Positions 30,817 to 38,848 of a stretch of DNA of 44,936 nucleotides are shown here, piece after piece. Within the stretch, counting starts at the first letter, position 1, and each line of letters starts with the position of its first letter. Below the pieces are notes generated by a model. The model was not told the origin of the DNA. It worked only from the letters and a program-made list of their open reading frames with translations, and made no database searches. The position numbers and the translations under genes were made by a program. The DNA is from Porphyrobacter sp. SLTP (GTDB lineage Bacteria; Pseudomonadota; Alphaproteobacteria; Sphingomonadales; Sphingomonadaceae). The DNA lies in assembly GCF_009905735.1 (NCBI RefSeq), contig NZ_JAAALE010000023.1, forward strand, positions 1-44,936. The letters run 5' to 3'.

Positions 30817-32691
30817 CTATTCCCCCGCGGGCACCACCCGGCACAACACCGCCTCGACCTGCACCTGCCCGCCCGCGCTGACGACCAGCCCCTCGACCAC
30901 CCCGTCGAAGGGCGCGGTGAGGGCGTGTTCCATCTTCATCGCTTCGAGCACCATGAGCCGCTGCCCGGCAGTGACGGTCTGGCCTTCTACGACATCGACC
31001 GCGATGACCTTGCCCGGCATCGGCGCGATGATCGCGCCGTCGGCGGCGGAAACTTGGCCCTCCCCATGCGGATTATGCTGGCCAATCGCGAAGGCGAGGC
31101 CCTTTGCGCTCACCAAGGCCATGGTTGGCGTGGCAGATGACGACCAGATCTCGTCGTACCAATCATCAGGAATGCGAGTTTCGACGGGGCCGGACTCCGT
31201 TGCCAGAAGCACCGACTTTTTGGGATCGGCGTTCAAGCGAAAGCCCGTAAGGGGCGCTTTCTGGACACCGACATATTCGCGCTGAAGGTGCAGCGCGGCT
31301 GTCTCAAGCATTGCCTTGGTGGGATGACTGTCAGGGATCAAGCCATCACCGCGCGCGGCGATGAGACCTGTGGTCATTGCTCCCTCAAGAAACTCGGCAT
31401 CCTCAAGCAGCCGATAGAGGAAGCCCGCGTTCGATTTGACTGGCCAAACGGCAGTTCCGTCCAGAACTTGCTTCAAGCTCTGGATGGCTTGTTGGCGATC
31501 CTGAGCCGACGCGATGATCTTGGCGATCATCGGGTCGTAGAAGGGGGAGACCGTCGCGCCTTCTTCGACACCGGTGTCGATCCGCTCGCGATCCGGGATA
31601 TGGAAGCGTTCCAACCGCCCCGTGCTCGGCAGAAACCCCTTCGCCGGGTCTTCCGCATAGAGCCGCGCTTCGATCGCATGGCCATTGATCGACAGCTCGT
31701 CCTGCCGCTTGGGCAGCCGCTCGCCGCTCGCCACGCGCAGTTGCCATTCGACCAGATCGACCCCGGTGATTTCCTCGGTCACGGGATGTTCGACCTGAAG
31801 GCGGGTGTTCATCTCCATGAAGAAGATGCGGTCGGCGCGCAGGCCGTCCGAGGCATCCGCGATGAATTCGATCGTGCCTGCGCCCTCGTAATCGACCGCC
31901 TTGGCCGCGCGCACGGCGGCGGCGCAGATCGCTTCGCGGGTGGCTTCATCCATGCCGGGGGCGGGGGCTTCCTCGATCACTTTCTGGTGGCGGCGCTGGA
32001 GCGAGCAGTCGCGCTCGAACAGGTGGACGACGTTGCCGTGGCTGTCCCCGAACACCTGCACCTCGATATGGCGGGGCGAGGTGATCCACTTTTCGAGCAG
32101 TACCTCGTCGTTGCCGAAGCTCGCCTTGGCCTCGCGGCGGCAGGATTCGAGGCTCGCGGTGAAATCGGCGGGCGCATCGACCTTGCGCATCCCCTTGCCG
32201 CCGCCGCCCGCGACCGCCTTGATGAGGACGGGGTAGCCGATCGCGTCAGCCTCTTTGGTGAGCCGCTCGACCGACTGGTCGGAGCCGTCATAACCCGGCG
32301 TGACCGGCACGCCCGCCGAGCGCATCAGCTGCTTGGCCGCGTCCTTCAGACCCATCGCGCGGATGCTGGCGGGCTTGGGGCCGACCCAGACGAGGCCAGC
32401 GTCCAGCACCGCCTGCGCGAAGTCGGCGTTCTCGGACAGGAAGCCGTAACCCGGATGAATCGCATCCGCCCCGGTCTGCTGCGCGGCGGCGATGATCTTC
32501 GCGCCGACCAGATAGCTCTCCGCCGCGGGCGAGGGGCCGATATGCACGCTCTCGTCGGCGCTCCGCACATGCAGCGCCTTGGCATCGGCATCCGAATAGA
32601 CCGCGACCGTCGCCACCCCCATGACCCGGGCGGTGCGCATGATGCGGCAGGCGATCTCGCCGCGATTGGCGATCAGGAGCTTCTGAATCAT
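30817..32691 (-). CDS. Acyl-CoA carboxylase alpha subunit (biotin carboxylase + BCCP)
   Basis: A 624-aa subunit that carboxylates biotin using ATP and bicarbonate. The biotin-carboxylase N-terminus is KLLIANRGEIACRIMRTARVMG. HPGYGFLSENADFAQA, the ATP-grasp glycine loop KAVAGGGGKGMR and EMNTRLQVEHPVTEEITGVDLVEWQL follow. The C-terminal biotinyl domain has VLEAMKMEHAL with the biotinylated Lys586. The length is slightly shorter than typical MccA/PccA (650-680). Its ATG overlaps the stop of the small exported NTF2-like gene upstream by 4 nt. It pairs with the beta subunit at 29142. Confidence 0.94.
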   Translation of the reverse strand: MIQKLLIANRGEIACRIMRTARVMGVATVAVYSDADAKALHVRSADESVHIGPSPAAESYLVGAKIIAAAQQTGADAIHPGYGFLSENADFAQAVLDAGLVWVGPKPASIRAMGLKDAAKQLMRSAGVPVTPGYDGSDQSVERLTKEADAIGYPVLIKAVAGGGGKGMRKVDAPADFTASLESCRREAKASFGNDEVLLEKWITSPRHIEVQVFGDSHGNVVHLFERDCSLQRRHQKVIEEAPAPGMDEATREAICAAAVRAAKAVDYEGAGTIEFIADASDGLRADRIFFMEMNTRLQVEHPVTEEITGVDLVEWQLRVASGERLPKRQDELSINGHAIEARLYAEDPAKGFLPSTGRLERFHIPDRERIDTGVEEGATVSPFYDPMIAKIIASAQDRQQAIQSLKQVLDGTAVWPVKSNAGFLYRLLEDAEFLEGAMTTGLIAARGDGLIPDSHPTKAMLETAALHLQREYVGVQKAPLTGFRLNADPKKSVLLATESGPVETRIPDDWYDEIWSSSATPTMALVSAKGLAFAIGQHNPHGEGQVSAADGAIIAPMPGKVIAVDVVEGQTVTAGQRLMVLEAMKMEHALTAPFDGVVEGLVVSAGGQVQVEAVLCRVVPAGE

Positions 32692-33200
32692 CGTGCGAAC
32701 TCGAAATGGCTGTTTACTTCAGCGACCGTGTCAGCGCAGGCCTCGGGCGCTTCCATGGTGAAGCTGGTGTTGGCGACCAGCCACCGGCCCTCGCGCTTCA
32801 CCATGCTCAAGGAATTGATCCCGCAATGGCTGAGGCTGCCCGCGATGGTGAAGTAATATGGTCCCCACACTTGCGCCATGTCGCCATCGACCCGCACGGA
32901 TTCGATATACATGATCTCGGCCACCTCATCGGGGGACGTGAGCCAGTTCTCGAGGTGCTTGGCGACCGGGACCATCGCGAGCCGCGGGGCATCGGGGGTG
33001 CGCCGGTCGTGAATGAAGATCATGCCCTCAGGGATCATCTGGCGGGCGAGCGCAGTCTTGTCGTCGTTGGAGAGCGCATCGAAGAAATCGCTGACGCCTT
33101 CCATCACCGCAAGGGCCTCGGGGGTCGGCGTGTTGGCAGCGAGCGGCGCGGCGGCGAGAGCGGCGGCGCCAAGCAGGGCGGGAGCGAGAAGGGCTTTCAT
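32688..33200 (-). CDS. Exported NTF2/SnoaL-like protein
   Basis: A 170-aa secreted protein with signal peptide (MKALLAPALLGAAALAAAPLAANT) and an NTF2-fold domain: AVMEGVSDFFDALSNDDKTALARQMIPEGMIFIHDR, then alternating strands MVPVAKHLENWL, VDGDMAQVWGPYYFTIAG and SLSMVKREGRWLVANTSFTME. Two cysteines (in SHCGIN and EACADT) could form a disulphide. No catalytic residues can be assigned. Its stop overlaps the start of the carboxylase alpha gene (ATGA), so a periplasmic protein is translationally coupled to a cytosolic enzyme, which is unusual. The upstream side is repeat copy D. Confidence 0.75.
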   Translation of the reverse strand: MKALLAPALLGAAALAAAPLAANTPTPEALAVMEGVSDFFDALSNDDKTALARQMIPEGMIFIHDRRTPDAPRLAMVPVAKHLENWLTSPDEVAEIMYIESVRVDGDMAQVWGPYYFTIAGSLSHCGINSLSMVKREGRWLVANTSFTMEAPEACADTVAEVNSHFEFAR

Positions 33201-33225
33201 GATCGCTCTGCTAGCCCAGTTTTTT

Positions 33226-33329
33226 CGTCATTGCGAGGAGCCGTAGGCGACGCGGCAATCCAATTTCAACCGTTCCAGCAGGCGTGAGTGTCCGATGCTG
33301 GATTGCTTCGCCTTTGGCTCGCAATGACG
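33226..33329. repeat. Intergenic palindromic repeat, copy D
   Basis: 104 bp with the same 12-bp ends; long-type arm left (GAGGAGCCGTAGGCGACG then CGGCAATCCA), short-type right. The core shares CCGTTCCA-like text with copy A. It lies 4 nt beyond the crtB stop codon and could form that operon's 3' hairpin. Confidence 0.92.
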
Positions 33330-33333
33330 AATG

Positions 33334-34299
33334 TCACGCCCGGGGCGGTGCGGATGGCCGATAATCGGCAATCCCCCAGTGGATGCCGCCCGCCGGCATC
33401 TTCTCGCGGTTGATCACCGCAGAGAGGAACGCGCGCACGCCGTACAGCGCCTTTTCCGCGCGGGGGACATAGGTGCGGCTGGCCCAGGCTTCAGGCCCGC
33501 GCTTCCTCACCTTGCGCCCGATTGCCCCATAGATGCGCGCCGCCGACAGCACGGCCCAGCGGCTGCGGAACGGGAGCTTCGCCGCGCCGACCCGCGCGGC
33601 GGCCTCGTGCTTTTCCACCAGCGCGACCAGCCGCGCGGTCATCGCGGCGAGCTCCTTGCGGTGATGCGGCTTGGTATGCTGACCGGGCTCGATATCCTGC
33701 TCGACCAGCCAGATTTCGGGCAGGTAACAGCGGCCCACCGCATCATCCTCGACAATGTCGCGCGCGATGTTGGATAGCTGGAAGGCGAGGCCCAGATCAT
33801 TCGCCCGGTCGAGCGTCTCCTGATCGTCAGGCGAGACGCCCATCACCACCGCCATCATCACGCCCACCGCGCCCGCCACATGGTAGCAATAGCGCAGCAT
33901 GTCGGCCTCGGTGCGCGGGCGCCAGTCTTCGGCGTCCAATTGGAAGCCCGCGATCACGTCCTCGGCCATCTGCGGGGTGAGGCCCACCTCGGCGGCGACT
34001 ACGCCGAGCGCGTCGAAGGCCGGATCGCCCGTCGGCTCGCCTGCGAAAGCCAGCGCAGTCAGGCGGCGGATCAGGGCGAGGCGTTCGGCGAGGTCGGTCT
34101 GATCGCCCAGTTCGCCGCCCATGTCCTGATTGTCGGCAATGTCGTCCGCGCGGCGGCACCAGGCATAGAGCAGCCACGCGCGCTCGCGAGTCTCTTTGTC
34201 GAACAGGCGCGCTGCGGCGGAAAAGCTCTGTGAGCCGCGCTTGATCGACAGCCGCGCATGTTCGACCAGCGCCGCGCGAGTGGTGGCATCGACCGCCAT
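33334..34299 (-). CDS. crtB: Phytoene synthase
   Basis: Joins two geranylgeranyl diphosphates into phytoene, the first committed step to carotenoids. The 321-aa protein has both Asp-rich Mg-binding motifs of squalene/phytoene synthases: YAWCRRADDIADN and LSNIARDIVEDDAVGRCYLP. FSAAARLFDKETRERAWLLY and CYHVAGAVGVMM are further signatures. The ATG at 34299 starts the conserved region; the stretch before it is the preceding LOG gene in another frame. It is last in the operon crtY-crtI-LOG-crtB, 8 nt after LOG. The final codon lies 4 nt from repeat copy D. Confidence 0.96.
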   Translation of the reverse strand: MAVDATTRAALVEHARLSIKRGSQSFSAAARLFDKETRERAWLLYAWCRRADDIADNQDMGGELGDQTDLAERLALIRRLTALAFAGEPTGDPAFDALGVVAAEVGLTPQMAEDVIAGFQLDAEDWRPRTEADMLRYCYHVAGAVGVMMAVVMGVSPDDQETLDRANDLGLAFQLSNIARDIVEDDAVGRCYLPEIWLVEQDIEPGQHTKPHHRKELAAMTARLVALVEKHEAAARVGAAKLPFRSRWAVLSAARIYGAIGRKVRKRGPEAWASRTYVPRAEKALYGVRAFLSAVINREKMPAGGIHWGIADYRPSAPPRA

Positions 34300-34307
34300 C
34301 GGGATGC

Positions 34308-34889
34308 CTAGAGCTCCTCGGCCTTCATGCGGAAGATCGGCGTGTGCGGCTGATAGGCTTCCATCTTGGCGAGCAGTTCGGGGATCGAGGTCGCCGCGAT
34401 CAGGATGTTCTGGTGCGCAGGCCGGACGAAGCCGACCTCGGCCATCTTCGCGTTGAAGGCGAGCAGGTGGTCGTAGAAGCCGAAAGCATTGAGCAGGCCC
34501 ACCGGCTTGGTGTGATAGCCCAGCTGCGACCAGCTGATCGCTTCCCACAGCTCGTCCATCGTGCCGACTCCGCCGGGGATGGTGACAAAGCCGTCCGACA
34601 GGTCAGTGAAGCGTTGCTTGCGCTCGTGCATTCCGCTGACTGTGACAAGCTCGTCGCAATCATGGTTGGCAACTTCGGCCTTGACCAGCGCTTCAGGGAT
34701 GATGCCGATGACTTCGCCCCCGCCTTCCTTGGCCCCGCGCGCAACCGCGCCCATCAGGCCGAGCTTGCCGCCACCATAGACAAGGCCAATCCCGCGCGCG
34801 GCCAGTTCCGCGCCGACATCATAGGCCAGCTGGACATAACGCGGGTCTTCAGGCGAGGCCGAACCGCAATAGACGGCGAGACGTTTCAC
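34308..34889 (-). CDS. LOG-family Rossmann-fold protein (TIGR00730 type)
   Basis: A 193-aa protein of the LOG family (often misnamed lysine decarboxylase). Characterised members cut nucleoside 5'-monophosphates to base and ribose-5-phosphate, including cytokinin activation. Signatures: VYCGSASPEDPRY, GLVYGGGKLGLMGAVARGA and the catalytic IPGGVGTMDELWEAISW. MHERKQRFTDLSDGFV contains the Arg used in catalysis. The start is GTG at 34889, overlapping the crtI stop by 4 nt (GTGA), with AGGTGG just upstream. It lies inside the carotenoid operon, between crtI and crtB, with no obvious biochemical reason. Confidence 0.9.
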   Translation of the reverse strand: MKRLAVYCGSASPEDPRYVQLAYDVGAELAARGIGLVYGGGKLGLMGAVARGAKEGGGEVIGIIPEALVKAEVANHDCDELVTVSGMHERKQRFTDLSDGFVTIPGGVGTMDELWEAISWSQLGYHTKPVGLLNAFGFYDHLLAFNAKMAEVGFVRPAHQNILIAATSIPELLAKMEAYQPHTPIFRMKAEEL

Positions 34890-36448
34890 GCGCCCACCTT
34901 CGCCAGATCCTCCAGCATCAGCCCCGCAGTCGCTTTCGCGCTGCCGACCACGCCGGGGATGCCGGCGCCCGGGTGGGTGCCTGCGCCGACGAGGTAGTAG
35001 TTGTCGATCACGTCGTCGCGGTTGTGGCCGCGCAGGTATGCGCTTTGCCACAACACCGGCTCAAGGCTGAAGGCACTGCCCATGTGGGCGTTCAAGTCCT
35101 GCTTGAAGTCCTTGGGCGCGTAGCTGAACTTGGTGATGATCCGGTCGTGGATGTCCGGGATCAACCGGCGGCCCAACTCGTCGAGGATCATCTTTTCCAG
35201 CTTCGGGCCGACTTCGTCCCAATCGAGCGGCATCTTGCCCATGTGGCTGACGGGGACGAGCGCGTAGAAGGTGCTCTTGCCCGCGGGCGCCATGCTCGGA
35301 TCGGTTACGGTCGGGTGATGAAGGTAGATTGCGAAATCTTCCGGCACGACCCCGTTCTTGTAGATGTCGTCGAGGAGGCCTTTGTAGCGCTTGGCGAACA
35401 GGATCATGTGGTGCGGGATGCCGGGCCAGGTGCCTTCCAGCCCGAAGTGCACCACGAACAGCGACGGGCTGAAGCTCTTGCGATTGAGGCTCTTGGCCAT
35501 TTTCTTGCCGCGCTCACTGCCCGACAGCAGATCCTTGTAGGAGTGCATGATGTCCGCGTTCGATGCGACCGCGTCGAAGCGCTGGCGGAAGCCGCTCTTG
35601 GTCTCAACCTCGGTCGCCTTGGTGCCCAGCGTGTGGACCTGCACCACCGGATCACCGACGATCATTGTGCCGCCCAAACGCTCGAAGTGGCGCACCATCC
35701 CGGCGATCAGCCGGTTGGTGCCGCCGCGCGCCCACCAGACGCCGCCATCCTTCTCCAGCTTGTGGATCAGGGCGTAGATCGACGAGGTGTTCATCGGGTT
35801 GCCGCCGACCAGCAGCGAGTGGAAGCTGAAGGCCTCGCGCAGCTTGGGGTGTTCGATATAGCTCGACACCATCGAATAGACCGAGCGCCACGCCTGCTCC
35901 TTGATCAGCGCAGGTGCGGCCTTCAGCATCGACTTGAAATCGAGGAACGGCTTGGTGCCGAGCTTGAGATAGCCTTCCTCGTACACGCGTGCCGAATATT
36001 CGAGGAAGCGCGCGTAACCGGCGACATCCGCTGGGTTCAGCTTGGCGATCTCCGCGTTGAGCTGTTCTTCGTCGTTCGAATATTCGAAGTTGGTGCCGTC
36101 GGGCCAGTTGAGCCGGTAGAACGGCATGACCTTCATCAGCTCGACATCTTCGGAAATGTCGTGGCCGGTCAACTGCCAGAGTTCTTCAAGGCAGGGCGGA
36201 TCGGTGATGACGGTCGGCCCGCCATCGAAGGTGAAGCCGTCACGCTCCCAGAAATAGGCGCGCCCGCCGGGCTTGTCGCGGCTCTCGATCACGGTGGTGG
36301 CAATGCCCGCCGATTGCAGCCGCACGGCGAGCGCCATGCCACCAAAGCCCGCGCCGATGACGCAGGCGGTCTTGCCCGCATAACGTTCGGCCATGGCGGG
36401 GTTGATGCCCTTTGCGCCGGGGATGTTGATCTTCACATCGGCGTTCAT
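34886..36448 (-). CDS. crtI: Phytoene desaturase (lycopene-forming, CrtI type)
   Basis: FAD-dependent bacterial desaturase/isomerase of 520 aa converting phytoene to lycopene. The dinucleotide-binding motif VIGAGFGGMALAVRLQSAGIATTVIE is followed by KPGGRAYFWERDGFTFDGGPTVIT, which is diagnostic, and the C-terminal ALYGVRA-like region is replaced here by YLVGAGTHPGAGIPGVVGSAK, the CrtI signature. The start ATG at 36448 overlaps the crtY stop (ATGA). The protein begins with a 20-residue polar extension. It is second in the operon, with tight coupling on both sides. Confidence 0.97.
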   Translation of the reverse strand: MNADVKINIPGAKGINPAMAERYAGKTACVIGAGFGGMALAVRLQSAGIATTVIESRDKPGGRAYFWERDGFTFDGGPTVITDPPCLEELWQLTGHDISEDVELMKVMPFYRLNWPDGTNFEYSNDEEQLNAEIAKLNPADVAGYARFLEYSARVYEEGYLKLGTKPFLDFKSMLKAAPALIKEQAWRSVYSMVSSYIEHPKLREAFSFHSLLVGGNPMNTSSIYALIHKLEKDGGVWWARGGTNRLIAGMVRHFERLGGTMIVGDPVVQVHTLGTKATEVETKSGFRQRFDAVASNADIMHSYKDLLSGSERGKKMAKSLNRKSFSPSLFVVHFGLEGTWPGIPHHMILFAKRYKGLLDDIYKNGVVPEDFAIYLHHPTVTDPSMAPAGKSTFYALVPVSHMGKMPLDWDEVGPKLEKMILDELGRRLIPDIHDRIITKFSYAPKDFKQDLNAHMGSAFSLEPVLWQSAYLRGHNRDDVIDNYYLVGAGTHPGAGIPGVVGSAKATAGLMLEDLAKVGA

Positions 36449-37692
36449 GCCGGGGTCTCCATGTTGAGAGGCTTGCCTGAGGAAAACAGTGCGCGAATGG
36501 CGCGCGGGATAGCTACGGGCGGCTTGCCCGTGAGGATGCGCAGCCTGTCAGGCCAAGTGGAACGACCAGCGTAGAACCGCTCGACCAGCTTGCCTTGCAG
36601 GGCGTAGAAATGTTCGAACACCACCACGCGCTTGTCCGGCTCGGCAGCTTCGAACAGCATCCGGCTGAGCATCCGGTAATAGGCGGTGGTGCGCCAGTGG
36701 CGTTTGGACCGGCGCTTGCAGAAATCGGCGAGCTCCTCGCCCGTCAGCGCCGGACGGCTGGCGATCAGATGCGCGATCGCGAGTGCATTATCGACGGCAA
36801 ACGGCAGGGTGTAGCTGGTGAGCGGATGCGAGAACCCGCCGCGCGCACCCGCCAGCGCGACGCCGGGGATGGCGACTTCGGCCAGCGCGGCATTGATATC
36901 GCCGCCCGAGATCACCGGCAGAATGCCTGCCTCCTGATCGACAACTTCGCCCCTCCACCCGTGGCGGTGGGCATATTCGGCGACCCGACCTTTCAGCACG
37001 TCAGCGTCCATCTTGGGCTGGTCGGCGTAGTAGGTGTCCTCGATGAAGACATCGGTGGGCGAGAGCGGGAGGACATAGACGAAGCGGTAGGCCGCGCCGT
37101 TGCCGTGCGGGGCGAGCTGGTCGACGCTCGCATCCATGATGACGGGGCGGGTGAGGCCGTGCGGCGTCTCGCAGCGGAACTGCTGGCCGAGGAACACCTG
37201 CCAGCCGCCCGACAGCGCCTTTGAGGGCTTGAACGGGCGGCAATCGATCACGCGCTTGGCTGGCAGCCGCGTGCCATCAGCCAGCGTCACGCCGCCGGCA
37301 TCAAGCGATGCCGCCTTGGTTTCCAGCATCACGCGCTCCGCCGGGAGTTCGGCGATCAGCTTGGCATGAAACTCGGCGCTGGCGAGCGAGCGGTAGGATG
37401 TCGGCAGGGTGCGGCCAAGGCCGGGGAAGGTGATGTCATAGCCGTCGTCCCAACCATTGAGATCAAAGCCCGCCATCAGCGTGCGCGCCTTGGGGCGAAT
37501 GTCGGTCTCGAACCAGCTCCAGCGGTGATGCCCGCCGAAGCTGCGTCCGGCCTCGATGACAAGGAAGCGACAATCGGGCGCATGGCGGTGCAGCGCCAGC
37601 GCAATCAGCCCGCCCGCGAGCCCGCCCCCGACGATGATCACGTCATGGGAATCGGCGCCCTGTGTGCCTTTAGCTTGCGGTGAATCGACCAT
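36445..37692 (-). CDS. crtY: Lycopene beta-cyclase
   Basis: Flavoprotein of 415 aa that cyclises both ends of lycopene to give beta-carotene. The FAD motif is DVIIVGGGLAGGLIALALHRH. The family motifs FVYVLPLSPTDVFIEDTYYAD and GGFSHPLTSYTLPFAV are present, and the C-terminus has YRMLSRMLFEAAEPDKRVVVFEHFY, as in proteobacterial CrtY. The ATG at 37692 has GAGG close by; a better-spaced TAGGG lies further upstream. It is first in the operon and divergent from the MipA gene. No crtZ, crtW or crtE is in the window, so end-group hydroxylation or ketolation, if any, is encoded elsewhere. Confidence 0.96.
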   Translation of the reverse strand: MVDSPQAKGTQGADSHDVIIVGGGLAGGLIALALHRHAPDCRFLVIEAGRSFGGHHRWSWFETDIRPKARTLMAGFDLNGWDDGYDITFPGLGRTLPTSYRSLASAEFHAKLIAELPAERVMLETKAASLDAGGVTLADGTRLPAKRVIDCRPFKPSKALSGGWQVFLGQQFRCETPHGLTRPVIMDASVDQLAPHGNGAAYRFVYVLPLSPTDVFIEDTYYADQPKMDADVLKGRVAEYAHRHGWRGEVVDQEAGILPVISGGDINAALAEVAIPGVALAGARGGFSHPLTSYTLPFAVDNALAIAHLIASRPALTGEELADFCKRRSKRHWRTTAYYRMLSRMLFEAAEPDKRVVVFEHFYALQGKLVERFYAGRSTWPDRLRILTGKPPVAIPRAIRALFSSGKPLNMETPA

Positions 37693-37825
37693 GCCTCAGT
37701 GCCCTAGGCGAGGGCGAGGCGAACGGCAATCTTGCAGCGCACATAGGATGTTGCAACGTCACACAAAAATAATAGGATGCCAAAAAAATCTCCTTTCGAA
37801 TCACACTTATAAGGATCGCACCCTC
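37693..37825. promoter_or_regulatory. Divergent promoter region of crtY and the MipA gene
   Basis: This 133-bp gap is AT-rich compared with its surroundings and must hold the promoters of both the carotenoid operon and the porin-like gene. It contains the perfect palindrome GTTGCAAC (37750-37757), A-tracts (ACACAAAAATAATAGG and CCAAAAAAATC), and CACTTATAAGG just before the MipA Shine-Dalgarno. No PpsR/CrtJ TGT-N12-ACA site is seen at the right spacing. Promoter boxes cannot be fixed with confidence. Confidence 0.4.
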
Positions 37826-38821
37826 ATGACGCTTCGCACCGTTTTCGGCCCCTTTGGGCCTGCCGTTTCTGTGGCCGCCTTCTGCGCAATCTTTGGCACC
37901 GCACCCGCCCTTGCCGCCGAGGCCGAGGCCGAGGCTGACGCAGAGGCGATCGTCGCCGAAGTCGAAGCGGAGGCCGAGCCTGTCGCGGTCTCTGTCCAGA
38001 CCGCCCAACCAACCGGACCTGCCGGTGCGCCGCCGTCCGGGTTCAGCAAGCCGGTGTTTGACGAGACCTGGGCGACCATCGGCCTCGGCCTCGGGATGGT
38101 GCCGAGTTATGCCGGTTCCGATGATTACATCGCCTTCCCGCTGCCGCTGATCGTGGGCCGCATCGGCGGAGTGGGGATCAGCCCCAATGGCCCGGGCTTC
38201 GTGCTCGATGTCAATTCGCCCAAGCCCGCCTTCGGTCCGCGCAAGGGCGCGCGGATCGCCTTTGGGCCGGCGTTCAGCTTCCGCAATGATCGCAACAACC
38301 GCATCAGGGATGACGTGGTCGCGCGCGCAGGCAAGCTGGACGCGGCGCTGGAAGTGGGCGGCAATGTCGAGCTGGCCCTGCCCAACGTCTTCAAGAACTT
38401 CGATCAGCTGAGCTTCGGCGTGCAGGCGCGCTGGGACGTGCTGGGCGCGCATGACGGCATGATCGTCGAACCGCAGATCACTTACCGCGCGCCGGTGGGC
38501 CGCAGCTTTGCGCTACAGGTGCAGGCGAGCGCCGAGTTCGTCGATGACAGCTTTGCCGATTATTACTTCACCGTCAGCCCCGCGCAGGCGCTGGCCACCG
38601 GCCTGCCGCAGTTCCGCGCCGAGGGCGGGCTGAACCGGATCGGCACCGTCGCGATCCTGACCTATGACCTCGACGGCAAGCCATTGAGCGGCGGCTGGGC
38701 GATCACCGGGCTGGGCGGCATGTCGCGGCTGCTGGGCGACAGCGCCGACACGCCCTTCACGGCGCAGCGCGGCGATGCCAACCAGTTCATCGTCGGGCTG
38801 GGGATGGCCTACACCTTCTGA
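37826..38821 (+). CDS. MipA/OmpV-family outer-membrane protein
   Basis: A 331-aa outer-membrane barrel of the MipA/OmpV family, members of which scaffold murein synthesis or act as porins/adhesins. It has a signal peptide ending in TAPALAAEA, then an acidic alanine/glutamate-rich stretch of about 25 residues. The core follows: WATIGLGLGMVPSYAGSDDYIAFPLPLIVGR, GARIAFGPAFSFRNDRNN, VELALPNVFKNFDQLSFGVQARWDVLGAHDG and terminal GLGMAYTF. The ATG at 37826 has AAGGATCG upstream. It is divergent from crtY and convergent with the DUF2059 gene. The acidic linker after the signal peptide is unusual for the family. Confidence 0.9.
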   Translation: MTLRTVFGPFGPAVSVAAFCAIFGTAPALAAEAEAEADAEAIVAEVEAEAEPVAVSVQTAQPTGPAGAPPSGFSKPVFDETWATIGLGLGMVPSYAGSDDYIAFPLPLIVGRIGGVGISPNGPGFVLDVNSPKPAFGPRKGARIAFGPAFSFRNDRNNRIRDDVVARAGKLDAALEVGGNVELALPNVFKNFDQLSFGVQARWDVLGAHDGMIVEPQITYRAPVGRSFALQVQASAEFVDDSFADYYFTVSPAQALATGLPQFRAEGGLNRIGTVAILTYDLDGKPLSGGWAITGLGGMSRLLGDSADTPFTAQRGDANQFIVGLGMAYTF

Positions 38822-38848
38822 GGCCAATCCCCCTCGGCGCCCCTGTCG

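Noticed and set aside
18084..33329. The four CGTCATTGCGAG repeats as a CRISPR array or insertion sequence
   Set aside because: They are dispersed over 15 kb, have no spacers in series and no coding capacity, and no cas or transposase gene is present.
37693..37825. PpsR/CrtJ operator upstream of crtY
   Set aside because: A TGT…ACA pair exists, but with a 9-nt instead of 12-nt spacer, and no photosynthesis genes are in the window.
37556..37825. Longer MipA start overlapping crtY
   Set aside because: The upstream part is antisense to crtY; the ATG at 37826 begins a proper signal peptide and has a Shine-Dalgarno.
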